Positions 17,738 through 26,355 of a stretch of 64,000 nucleotides of DNA are shown here, piece by piece. Source of the DNA: Fidelibacterota bacterium (GTDB lineage Bacteria; Fidelibacterota; UBA8477; JABMPR01); NCBI GenBank assembly GCA_021734325.1, contig JAIPJF010000003.1, positions 105,294 to 169,293 of the forward strand, given 5' to 3'. A program made the position numbers and the translations under genes. Positions within the stretch are counted from its first letter, which is position 1. Each line of letters begins with the position of its first letter. The notes beneath the pieces were generated by a model. The model saw only the letters and a list, made by a program, of their open reading frames with translations. It did no database searches and was not told the origin of the DNA.

Positions 17738-18847
17738 TCACGCTCTTCGTTTAAAATATTTCCCCGGAAGTTGTTGGACAAGGCCCTTCATCTCGAGCTG
17801 GAGCAGAATACTGAGCAGGGAAAAGGTCGTCTGATCGGTTTCAACTGCTAGATCATCAATCTGGATTGCTTCGTCCCCCTTGATCTTTTCATACACTTCC
17901 TGCTCTTTTGCGTCCAGTCCGATGCTCAATTCCTGTTGTCCCCCGGATTGGCCCAACTGGAATTTGTCTCCAAGTTCGGATAGGATATCATCAACGCTTT
18001 CAACCAGTTTGGCCCCCTGTCGGATCAGTCCATTTGTCCCCCGGCTCTGACGACTATTGATGGCGCCTGGCACAGCAAAGACTTCCCGATTTTGATCCAG
18101 GGCGAAATACGCCGTGATCAAGGAACCACTTCTTTCAGCCGCTTCAATTACCAAGGTTCCCAATGAAAGTCCTGAAATAATGCGGTTTCGTCTTGGAAAA
18201 TTGGGAGCATCCGGTTTCGAACCCATGAGGAATTCAGAGACCAACAATCCCTGATTTCCAATTTCGTCATAAAGCGTTCTATTCTCGGCTGGATAGACGC
18301 GATCGATACCATTTCCTAGGACAACAATCGTGGGCCCATTTGATCTCAGGCAAGCAGTGTGAACATATGTATCGATACCTTTCGCGCCACCGGAAACAAC
18401 AGCATATCCACTTTTAACTAGTCCTTGTGCAAAATCAACAGCCGTTTCTTTCCCATAACGGGTGGGTGTCCGGGTCCCCACGATTGCGACACTTCTCTGC
18501 TTCAGAAGCTCTATATTACCCCTACAAAATAGCGCTATGGGCGGATCATAGATTTGTTTTAAGCTATCAGGATAGGCATCATCCCAAATAGGAATAATCT
18601 CCACTTCGAATTTCTCTGTCAGTTGGTATTGACCTGCAATGAGGTCCTCATCCGGCGGTAATAGAATGGACTGTGCGGTCTTTTCTTTAATCCCACTGAT
18701 CTGTGTTAATTGCCTAAAATCGGCAGAGAAAACCTTCTCCAGTGATCCAAAGGCAGTGATCAGATCAAGACTTTTCCTGGGACCTACTCCTGGGATGCTG
18801 AGAATGCGAATAAGGTCTGAGAAATCTTTATTCACCGATACTGTCAA
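17738..18847 (-). CDS. dprA: DNA-processing protein DprA
   Basis: Binds incoming single-stranded DNA and loads RecA during transformation. The 369 residues comprise an N-terminal helix-hairpin-helix/SAM-like region (IPGVGPRKSLDLI), a Rossmann-like DprA core with VAIVGTRTPTRYGKETA, SGGAKGIDTYVH and PRRNRIISGLS, and a C-terminal winged-helix domain after residue 300. The open frame begins at a TTG (18847) overlapping the end of obg by 20 nt. A GTG at 18835 is an alternative that overlaps by 8 nt. With comEC, recA and cinA nearby, it supports natural competence. Confidence 0.94.
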   Translation of the reverse strand: MTVSVNKDFSDLIRILSIPGVGPRKSLDLITAFGSLEKVFSADFRQLTQISGIKEKTAQSILLPPDEDLIAGQYQLTEKFEVEIIPIWDDAYPDSLKQIYDPPIALFCRGNIELLKQRSVAIVGTRTPTRYGKETAVDFAQGLVKSGYAVVSGGAKGIDTYVHTACLRSNGPTIVVLGNGIDRVYPAENRTLYDEIGNQGLLVSEFLMGSKPDAPNFPRRNRIISGLSLGTLVIEAAERSGSLITAYFALDQNREVFAVPGAINSRQSRGTNGLIRQGAKLVESVDDILSELGDKFQLGQSGGQQELSIGLDAKEQEVYEKIKGDEAIQIDDLAVETDQTTFSLLSILLQLEMKGLVQQLPGKYFKRRA

Positions 18848-19799
18848 CCAGTGCTTTCAGGAGAGTATCCAAACCCTCGCCGCTAATGGATGAAATTGGA
18901 TAAATATCAATCGGTTCAAAGGTCGACATTTTTGGGACACCCACATAGGCATCCATCTTTGTTAGAGCCAATATGCGCTTGCGCTTGAGTAGATTTGGGC
19001 TGAATTTATTGATTTCATTGTGGAGGAGGCGATAAGATTCGGCGGGATCCTCATCGTTGGCGTCAACCAGAAACAACAACACGCTACAGCGTTCGACGTG
19101 TCTCAGGAATTGGGTCCCCAAGCCCTTGCCTTCATGAGCACCTTCAACAAGTCCAGGAATATCGGCCATGACAAAACTTGCATATTCCCCGGATTTGACA
19201 ATCCCCAGATTGGGAACAAGGGTGGTAAAGGGGTAATCAGCAATTTTGGGCTTAGCTCTTGAGACACGGGACAATAATGTTGATTTTCCAGCGTTGGGTA
19301 ATCCCACAAGACCAACATCGGCCAGCACCTTGAGTTCAAGTTCAAGCATTCGTTCCTGACCAGCCCTGCCCTCTTCAAATTCTCTCGGTGCCTGATGGGT
19401 GGCAGTTACAAATTCAGCATTGCCTCTTCCACCCCATCCACCGCGCGCAGCAACGATTGATTCACCTGCCTGTATCAGATCAGCCAGAATCTCTCCTGTG
19501 TCGGCATCCTTCACAACCGTACCGGCGGGGACATGAATTGTTACGTCGGCTCCACTCTTCCCCTGACGGAGACTCCCCTCTCCATGCCGACCGCGATCTG
19601 CCTTATAAATTCTATGATAACGAATATCCTGGAGTGTATGGAGTTGTGTATCCGCTTGTAGAATAATAGACCCGCCATTCCCGCCATTCCCCCCAGCCGG
19701 TCCGCCTTTGGGAACAAACTTCTCACGCCGAAAGGCGACGATCCCATTGCCACCGTGACCGGCGATTACCTTGATTTTCACATAGTCGATAAATCTCAT
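18828..19799 (-). CDS. obg: Obg family GTPase
   Basis: Ribosome-associated GTPase required for 50S maturation and stress control. Of 323 residues, the N-terminal glycine-rich Obg fold spans about 1-157, with FVPKGGPAGGNGGNGGSI and ARGGWGGRGNAEF. The G domain follows: G1 GLPNAGKST (166-174), FTTLVPNLG, DIPGLVEGA and LTKMD. The C-terminal OCT domain found in some Obg proteins is absent, so this is the shorter form. It lies 9 nt below the lipoprotein gene and overlaps dprA. Confidence 0.96.
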   Translation of the reverse strand: MRFIDYVKIKVIAGHGGNGIVAFRREKFVPKGGPAGGNGGNGGSIILQADTQLHTLQDIRYHRIYKADRGRHGEGSLRQGKSGADVTIHVPAGTVVKDADTGEILADLIQAGESIVAARGGWGGRGNAEFVTATHQAPREFEEGRAGQERMLELELKVLADVGLVGLPNAGKSTLLSRVSRAKPKIADYPFTTLVPNLGIVKSGEYASFVMADIPGLVEGAHEGKGLGTQFLRHVERCSVLLFLVDANDEDPAESYRLLHNEINKFSPNLLKRKRILALTKMDAYVGVPKMSTFEPIDIYPISSISGEGLDTLLKALVDSIGE

Positions 19800-19808
19800 G
19801 GTAATTCC

Positions 19809-20339
19809 CTATTGATGCTGCTGGGCAAGTGAATTCATCCTATTCTTAAAATATATCTGGAATGATGGATCCTTGATGTTCATGTCACTCATCACAATCT
19901 CAGATACTTCGGCATAGTCAAAGCCACACAGGACAGTCAATTGACCTGAACGATCCCATGCGTCATGAACCCTGACATGATTCATGATCCTTTCCAGGGT
20001 GACTGGCAACATGGAAAGCAGCTCGAATTGCTGGTCATCTGAATACGTGGTTTGGCTCTCCACCCAAAAATTTCTGAGAACGTGTTCGATTTCATTGCTC
20101 AAGATTCCATTCAATTCCGATTGGGCCTTCTGAATGGACTGGGTGAGGTCTGAATTTTCGACTGAAGTAAGATTGATGACAATAAAAATGGTATCGCGAG
20201 TATCCAATGGGGTTTCAACCCAAACTGGTTCCTCATGGGCTTCCACACTTGGAAGATCGTACTCGACCTGCTTTGCAGCGCATGCAACAATGAGATATAG
20301 TCCCACAATGATGACAAATATCCGGCTGCTTCGTTTCAT
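19809..20339 (-). CDS. Hypothetical lipoprotein
   Basis: I do not recognise this 176-residue protein. It begins with a short basic N terminus and a hydrophobic stretch ending in a lipobox (LIVAC, Cys20). It is therefore probably lipid-anchored and exported to the envelope. The mature part is hydrophilic, with predicted helices around IQKAQSELNGILSNEIEH and LPVTLERIMNHVRVH. No enzyme motif is visible. It overlaps the ammonia-lyase stop codon by 4 nt and precedes obg by 9 nt, so it belongs to that operon. Its role is unknown. Confidence 0.75.
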   Translation of the reverse strand: MKRSSRIFVIIVGLYLIVACAAKQVEYDLPSVEAHEEPVWVETPLDTRDTIFIVINLTSVENSDLTQSIQKAQSELNGILSNEIEHVLRNFWVESQTTYSDDQQFELLSMLPVTLERIMNHVRVHDAWDRSGQLTVLCGFDYAEVSEIVMSDMNIKDPSFQIYFKNRMNSLAQQHQ

Positions 20340-21859
20340 GATAGATCCTGGATATTTTGCTTTACAATTTGAGCAATTTTTCCACTCTTGAGAAGCTGAC
20401 TGATATGGTCAATGTAGACACTCAGGGGTCCATCTGACTCCAGATAGGGCACACGCTCACGGATCAACTGATAAATTGCTTCGCTATTCCTTGCCAGACC
20501 ATACCTGGGATTTAGATCACGTGCCTGAACAGCGCAGAGCAATTCAATAGCGTTTATATTTCTGAAGTTGCCTAAGATCTGACGTAATTGATGTCCTGCT
20601 GCCGGGGCCATACTTACATGATCCTCCTGATTGGCCGAGGTTGGAATGGAATCCACTGAAGCAGGATGTGCGAGACCCTTGTTCTCACTTGCCAGCGCTG
20701 CCGCGGTGACATGGGCGATCATAAATCCCGAGTTCAGACCCGCTTCCTGCATAAGAAACATGGGCAGGCTACTCTGGGCGCTGTCCTGGAAGGCAGCGAT
20801 CCTCCGCTCACTCATGGCAGCAACATCTGCCATGGCGATAGCAAGAAAATCCATGATATGGGCAATGGGCGCTGCATGAAAATTACCTCCGGAGATGATC
20901 TTATCTTCTTCAATCAAAGTGACCGGGTTGTCTGTCGTACTGTTGGCCTCTCTCAGAAGTATCTGTTCAGCATAGTTAATCAGGTCATAGAGCGATCCAT
21001 GGACCTGAGGCATACATCGGATACTATAAAAGTCTTGAACGCGCTCACAGTCGATATGAGCCTCTCGATAGCCACTATTTTTCATGAGATGATATAAGAC
21101 ACGACCGGCATAGCTTTGCCCTACTTGATTTCTGGCAATCTGCACTTCCTCACGAAAAGCAGTATCCGTTCCCAGCATCACCTCTGTGGTGAATGCACCT
21201 GTAGCTGAGATGGACAGGAAGAGATCCTTTATTTCGATCAGGGATTCAATAGCCATGGCGGTGCTGACCTGGGTCCCATTGATCAAAGAGAGACCTTCCT
21301 TTTCCTTAAGCTCAATCGGTTCAATTTTATGATCGTCAAGAACCGGTTTTGCCGGTGTGCCAGATCGATCCCTGGTCAGGAACATTCCCTCACCAATAAG
21401 CGGCAGGGCCAAATCGGCCAGGGGTGCCAGATCTCCGCTTGCACCTACCGACCCCCTCTCCCGTACCGCTGGGATGAGACCCTTATTATAAAGCCTGATC
21501 AGGGATTCGATGGTTTGAAGACGAATTCCTGAATACCCTCTCAGTAGACTGTTGATCTTCAGCAGGAGAATCAGTCTTACAGTACGCTCCGGCAGGAAAT
21601 CCCCAGTGCCTGCAGCGTGACTTCTCAACAAATTAAGTTGAAGCTGTTTCAATTTATCTGGTGAGATCCGCTGGTTGGCCAATCGACCAAATCCTGTGTT
21701 CACCCCATAGACAATATGGCCTTTTTCCAGGATATGATCGACAACCTGGCGTGAACGATTGACCAATCGGCTGGCATCCTCAGTAATTGTTAACTGGGAT
21801 GGTTGGTCAAGTTCCTGGCTTATTCCATCAATACTTAAATTATTACCGTCTAGAATCAT
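20336..21859 (-). CDS. hutH: Aromatic amino acid ammonia-lyase, probably histidine ammonia-lyase
   Basis: Uses an MIO cofactor, formed autocatalytically from Ala-Ser-Gly, to release ammonia from histidine, giving urocanate. The ASG triad is at residues 140-142 within GSVGASGDLAPLA. The catalytic Tyr51 lies in YGVNTGFG, and NGTQVS, TTDNPV and TSANQEDHVSMA are present. The length of 507 fits HutH. No other histidine-degradation gene (hutU, hutI, hutG) is near, and the operon partners are a lipoprotein and obg. A tyrosine or phenylalanine lyase or aminomutase therefore remains possible. It starts 18 nt below dinG. Confidence 0.85.
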   Translation of the reverse strand: MILDGNNLSIDGISQELDQPSQLTITEDASRLVNRSRQVVDHILEKGHIVYGVNTGFGRLANQRISPDKLKQLQLNLLRSHAAGTGDFLPERTVRLILLLKINSLLRGYSGIRLQTIESLIRLYNKGLIPAVRERGSVGASGDLAPLADLALPLIGEGMFLTRDRSGTPAKPVLDDHKIEPIELKEKEGLSLINGTQVSTAMAIESLIEIKDLFLSISATGAFTTEVMLGTDTAFREEVQIARNQVGQSYAGRVLYHLMKNSGYREAHIDCERVQDFYSIRCMPQVHGSLYDLINYAEQILLREANSTTDNPVTLIEEDKIISGGNFHAAPIAHIMDFLAIAMADVAAMSERRIAAFQDSAQSSLPMFLMQEAGLNSGFMIAHVTAAALASENKGLAHPASVDSIPTSANQEDHVSMAPAAGHQLRQILGNFRNINAIELLCAVQARDLNPRYGLARNSEAIYQLIRERVPYLESDGPLSVYIDHISQLLKSGKIAQIVKQNIQDLS

Positions 21860-21877
21860 CAGTGGCTCTCCATGAAC

Positions 21878-24739
21878 TCAATTCACCTCAGGGACACCGT
21901 GGGATCGATACCAGGCCCTGACCATTTCGACCAATTCCTTTTCAGAGTTTGCAGGTACATGGGGAATTGGTGTCGAATTTCTAAAATAATCACCGTAGCG
22001 TTTTGTGAAAATCCTCTCATCCAAAGAAATGATGGCTCCCAGGTCTGTGGTACTCCTGATAAGCCTCCCAACTCCCTGCTTGTATTTTATGGCTGCTTCT
22101 GGAACACTATAGCCCATAAAATCGTTTTCACCCGCCCGCTTAAGTGCATCACTGTTGGCTCTGACTATCGGATCAGAGGGTACAGAGAAAGGTAGTTTTG
22201 CGATAACGAGTAATTCCAAGGCATTGCCAGGCAGGTCTACCCCCTGCCAAAAACTATCGGTAGCCAATAGAATGCTTCCAGGATGGCGACGAAATTGATT
22301 GATGAGATCCATTCTTGAGACACGGCTGGATTGAACCAGTAAATGTCGACCAGATCCCTTGATCCGGTCTTCCAGTTCCTCCTGCCAATTCAAGAGCATT
22401 GTATAACTTGTAAACAGGATCATGGTCCCCACAGGATGGGTTTTCCATATTTTTTCCAGTAAAAAGAGGACCTCGATTGTGTAATTCTCTGAATTTTGAG
22501 ATCCGAGGAAGGTGGGAACGAATATCCGTGCCTGGTCCTCATAAAAGAAGGGTGATGGATACGATTTTTCCTGCAGCCGATCATGTCCTCTCAAACCGAG
22601 TCTTTGCTGTATATAACTAAAATTGCCATCCACAGAGAGTGTACCAGAGGTAAATATCACCGATGCCATGTCTTCATATACTCTCACCTGCATCTGCTTG
22701 CCGATCTCGAGAGGAACCTGAACAAACTTTACTGCCACGACTTCACTTACCGGCATAATTTCAAACCAATAGATCATATCCGGATCATCAGCCTGCTCCT
22801 GCCGCTCCATGATGGCCAGGGTATTAATCATAAATTCACGCCATGATTTGATCCGTGAAATGATCTCCGATAGTCCGGATATTCTGTCTTCATCCAGCTC
22901 ATCCAGGGCTTTTTCAACATCTCTTGCCAGTTTGGCAAGAACATTCAGGGCACTGGTGACAGTGAACCAGATCCCTTTCACGGGAGCAAATACATCGGTC
23001 TCCTTCGTGTAGAGCTCCTTGTAGGTAAAGGTCGCTCGCTCCAGTTCCCGCTGACGTGACTCTTTGAATTCAGTAAAAAAAGCCAGTAGGATATTGTTCG
23101 CCTCAGAAACATTGGATTCGAGCTGATCCAATAATTGGATGATATTCTGTTTCTTTTTCTCATCCTGCGACATGAGCATGTGCCTTAATTCAGTGCTTAA
23201 GCCACTTTTATTTCGACCTGAATAATACAACTGATCCATGAGCACGCGCATACTCATGTATGAAAATTCAGATGCAAAGAACTGATAGGCGGTTTTTTCA
23301 AGTAAATGGGCCTCATCGACGATCAATCTCTGATACCTGGGTAAAATTGCATGGTCCGCAGCTGCATCGGCCAGAAGCAGGGAATGATTGACCACGACCA
23401 GGTCAGCCTTTGCAGATTCCTGGCGAAGTTTCCCGAGATAGCAAAAGTCATTATGGGCACAGATGTTCGTTGTACAGAAACCTGGTTCGCTGTTGAGTTT
23501 TGACCAGACGAGGGCATTCCCAATCGTGTTAAAGCCATTGTGTTCATCGATGTCGCCTGTTTGTGTATCATGGGCCCAGATGACCAGCATCTGCAAGGCT
23601 TCCTTCTCGCGACGACTAAAACGCCATTTGACATCACGTATCGCACGTTGCCATTTGGTCTTGCAAAGATAGTTGTTCCGCCCCTTCAATAAGAGGGCTC
23701 TCAGTGGCAAATCAAGCTGCTCCTGGATAAATGGAATTTCCTTATGAAACAACTGATCCTGTAAATTCTTTGTATTGCAGCTGATGAAGATCGGTTCATC
23801 CTCATTAAGTTCATGCCTGGTGATAACGGCAGGGATCGTATAGGCCAAGCTTTTCCCAACCCCTGTTCCCGCTTCTGCCATAAAGAATTCATCATTCCGC
23901 ATGGCGCGCTGAATATCCATTGCCATGGCTACCTGTGTCTCTCGCGGTTCGTAGCCTTCCAGTTTTTGCGACAATAACCCGCTAGCGGAGAAGATCTCAC
24001 TGAGCTCGGGATAGGATTTTGACGCGTCGTGATGGCGAATATTTGGCCTCTGGACAAGTTCTACTTGCGGATATTCCTCCAACTTCCCTAGTGGCTTGCC
24101 AGTAAGGGTCCATTCTGTCATTTTGCGATAAAGGTCTTCATTGGGAAGATCGCTTCCATCCAGAACACTGATCAGAACCTGCAACACATCTGGGCTCAGG
24201 CGGGACATCTCAGAAACAAGAATAAGCAGTATATCTGCCACCAGATCAGCATCGTAATCAGCCCGGTGGGCACCCTCTTTTGATAATCCATAGAATTCTG
24301 CTACCGTACCCAATTTATGGTTGATCATGTCATAGCGTACAGTCCGAACCAGGCTCAGGGTGTCAATTAACTGATTCTTAAGTGGATAGCCATCAATCAG
24401 ATCTCTTTTCACACTTAAAAAATTATGATCGAAATAGACGTTATGGGCGACCAGAGGATGATTCCCGAGAAAATCGTACAGGTCATCCACCACATCTTCA
24501 AACGATGGGGAATTTCTGACCATCTCATCGTCGATTCCAGTTAGTTTCTCGATAAATTTTGGAATTCTGATCGGCGGTTTGACGAACTGCTGGTATCTTT
24601 CTGTTGCGATACCATTAACGACTTTTACAGCACCAATTTCGATGACATAGTCTGTCTTGGGGTCAAGACCGGTAGTCTCAAGATCGAAAGAGACGAATGT
24701 TCCCAGACCAATCCCCTGTAAGTATTCTGCAAAACTCAT
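21878..24739 (-). CDS. dinG: DinG-type helicase with N-terminal DEDD exonuclease domain
   Basis: A 953-residue fusion. The N-terminal DnaQ-like 3'-5' exonuclease (about 1-180) has FDLETTG, HNVYFDHNFL and HRADYDADL, giving the DEDDh residues. The XPD/DinG superfamily 2 helicase follows, with AEAGTGVGKSLAYT, VDEAHLLEKTA and GVGRLIRSTTDLG. The cysteines in NYLCKTKW and CTTNICAHNDFC match a 4Fe-4S cluster site, which Bacillus-type DinG proteins commonly lack. Such enzymes unwind or degrade DNA or RNA intermediates in repair. It is the first gene of the minus-strand run leading to hutH and obg. Confidence 0.93.
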   Translation of the reverse strand: MSFAEYLQGIGLGTFVSFDLETTGLDPKTDYVIEIGAVKVVNGIATERYQQFVKPPIRIPKFIEKLTGIDDEMVRNSPSFEDVVDDLYDFLGNHPLVAHNVYFDHNFLSVKRDLIDGYPLKNQLIDTLSLVRTVRYDMINHKLGTVAEFYGLSKEGAHRADYDADLVADILLILVSEMSRLSPDVLQVLISVLDGSDLPNEDLYRKMTEWTLTGKPLGKLEEYPQVELVQRPNIRHHDASKSYPELSEIFSASGLLSQKLEGYEPRETQVAMAMDIQRAMRNDEFFMAEAGTGVGKSLAYTIPAVITRHELNEDEPIFISCNTKNLQDQLFHKEIPFIQEQLDLPLRALLLKGRNNYLCKTKWQRAIRDVKWRFSRREKEALQMLVIWAHDTQTGDIDEHNGFNTIGNALVWSKLNSEPGFCTTNICAHNDFCYLGKLRQESAKADLVVVNHSLLLADAAADHAILPRYQRLIVDEAHLLEKTAYQFFASEFSYMSMRVLMDQLYYSGRNKSGLSTELRHMLMSQDEKKKQNIIQLLDQLESNVSEANNILLAFFTEFKESRQRELERATFTYKELYTKETDVFAPVKGIWFTVTSALNVLAKLARDVEKALDELDEDRISGLSEIISRIKSWREFMINTLAIMERQEQADDPDMIYWFEIMPVSEVVAVKFVQVPLEIGKQMQVRVYEDMASVIFTSGTLSVDGNFSYIQQRLGLRGHDRLQEKSYPSPFFYEDQARIFVPTFLGSQNSENYTIEVLFLLEKIWKTHPVGTMILFTSYTMLLNWQEELEDRIKGSGRHLLVQSSRVSRMDLINQFRRHPGSILLATDSFWQGVDLPGNALELLVIAKLPFSVPSDPIVRANSDALKRAGENDFMGYSVPEAAIKYKQGVGRLIRSTTDLGAIISLDERIFTKRYGDYFRNSTPIPHVPANSEKELVEMVRAWYRSHGVPEVN

Positions 24740-24813
24740 TATCTGGTCCCTGATCGATCAGAATGGCATAAATGGTTCAAGTTGACCTTAACTTTCTATT
24801 GCCGATTGTGTAA

Positions 24814-25986
24814 TTAAAAACCAGTGAATGCTCTGGTAACGTCCAGCAGAATCTTTGGCTTTTGAGTGGCGACTGTCGTAAATATTTTTAGGAGTGAACG
24901 ATCTTTCTGAGGTACTTTTTCCAATTTGGCTGCAATTTTATTCAGTTGATCATCGGTGATGTCTTTTATGCTGTCTGAAATGCGGTGCAGAGCTTCATGA
25001 TTCTTTCCACCTGCTTTCCTCCAGCGTCTGGGATATGCTTCAAGACCGTTCGTACTATAGTCACCTGTCTTCAGGGCCTCGATGGAGACTTCTCCTGCAA
25101 TTTTCCCGGCATGCATCCCAGAAATAATGCCCCCACCTGAGACCGGATTCACCATTCTGGCAGCATCACCTGTAAGCATGATGCCATTGGCTGTGATATG
25201 TTTCAGGGTTTGTGCAACTGGAACACCCCCGCACACACTCGTTAGCATGGTGGCCTTTGGATAGTATGTTTTGATAAAATTATGAATCAGATCGTGGGAA
25301 TTATAATCCTTCGCTTTGGTCCCCACAACACCGAGACCAATGTTGGCCATCCGGTTCCCTTTGGGGAATACCCACAGATAACCACCAGGAGCCCAGTTTT
25401 CCCCGATGTAAAAGTCGATCATTTCCTGATCGATATCAATATTCCCAACGGTGGCCTGGTAGGCTGATTCCATGTCATATAATTTTGTGGCAGTGCGCAG
25501 TCCTGCCATTCTGCCAACTCTTGATTCTACACCATCTGCGGCAATGACCAATTTCGCGCTCAAGGTTCTATTCTCACCCATGTATTGGTATTTTACACCT
25601 TTGACAGTATCATTTTCGATGACCAGGCCATCCACATAGGCCCTTGTTTGAATCTCGGCACCAGCCTGACTGGCCCGGTTTGCCAAGGCATAATCAAAAA
25701 TCCTTCTGTGAAGAACATAGCCTGCCATTTTCGATTCAAAATCAATCGCCGTATTATTTGGTGATCGCATTCTGATCTTGGTGATCGTTGCTGCAATCCA
25801 CTCAGGTTGCGGTTCTACAAATTGTCTCAATCCCTGATCACTGACAGCTTCTCCACATCGAACAGGATAACCAATATCACGGTCTTTCTCGAGAATGAGT
25901 GTTTTGGCGCCTCCTGAAGCAGCTGCGTGGGCAGCCATTGTGCCTGCCGGACCACCACCGACAACAATGACATCAAAATCAATCAT
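24814..25986 (-). CDS. Geranylgeranyl reductase family flavoprotein
   Basis: A 390-residue FAD enzyme of the geranylgeranyl reductase / digeranylgeranylglycerophospholipid reductase family. The dinucleotide-binding motif is VIVVGGGPAGTMAA (6-19). YPVRCGEAVS is the family-specific loop with a redox-relevant Cys. GDAARMVNPVSGGGI is the second FAD motif. Known members saturate isoprenoid chains, including archaeal ether lipids, chlorophyll side chains or menaquinone. The partner ferredoxin overlaps its start codon by 8 nt and is the likely electron donor. The substrate here cannot be read from sequence. Confidence 0.87.
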   Translation of the reverse strand: MIDFDVIVVGGGPAGTMAAHAAASGGAKTLILEKDRDIGYPVRCGEAVSDQGLRQFVEPQPEWIAATITKIRMRSPNNTAIDFESKMAGYVLHRRIFDYALANRASQAGAEIQTRAYVDGLVIENDTVKGVKYQYMGENRTLSAKLVIAADGVESRVGRMAGLRTATKLYDMESAYQATVGNIDIDQEMIDFYIGENWAPGGYLWVFPKGNRMANIGLGVVGTKAKDYNSHDLIHNFIKTYYPKATMLTSVCGGVPVAQTLKHITANGIMLTGDAARMVNPVSGGGIISGMHAGKIAGEVSIEALKTGDYSTNGLEAYPRRWRKAGGKNHEALHRISDSIKDITDDQLNKIAAKLEKVPQKDRSLLKIFTTVATQKPKILLDVTRAFTGF

Positions 25987-26170
25987 GCTTCACCTCCTCC
26001 TCTTTGTCGGAGTACAATACTTCGATGGGACATACCCATACACAGATGTCGCAGTCGATGCAATTGTCCAGAATGGCAATATCCGCCTCGCGCAACTCAA
26101 TGGCATCAACCGGGCAGACTGCTACACAGGTGCCACAAAAGTCACATCGATTATCTTTAACCAGGATCAT
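25979..26170 (-). CDS. 2[4Fe-4S] ferredoxin
   Basis: A 63-residue electron carrier with two complete cluster motifs, CDFCGTCVAVCP and CIDCDICVWVCP. I place the start at the ATG at 26170, where AAAGGG lies 7 nt upstream. An in-frame ATG at 26245 would add 25 residues without resemblance to ferredoxins. The gene overlaps the geranylgeranyl-reductase-type gene by 8 nt, so the two are translationally coupled. The ferredoxin probably supplies its electrons. Confidence 0.92.
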   Translation of the reverse strand: MILVKDNRCDFCGTCVAVCPVDAIELREADIAILDNCIDCDICVWVCPIEVLYSDKEEEVKHD

Positions 26171-26355
26171 GATTAAACCCTTTAAGTATCTGAACTGATT
26201 CTCACAAGAACCAGAAGTCATAATTTCAAATTTTATTCCAGCCATTAAAAATAGGCCACAACAATGTAATCTAAATGATTAAATGTAATTTTTGTTTTCT
26301 CTTTGGCCTTGATTCAGTTTTTTACAAGGTCTTAGAGCGGGGATGTTAACGAAAC

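Noticed and set aside
26171..26245. A 25-residue N-terminal extension of the ferredoxin (ATG at 26245)
   Set aside because: The added residues do not resemble ferredoxin, and the ATG at 26170 has AAAGGG at 7 nt.
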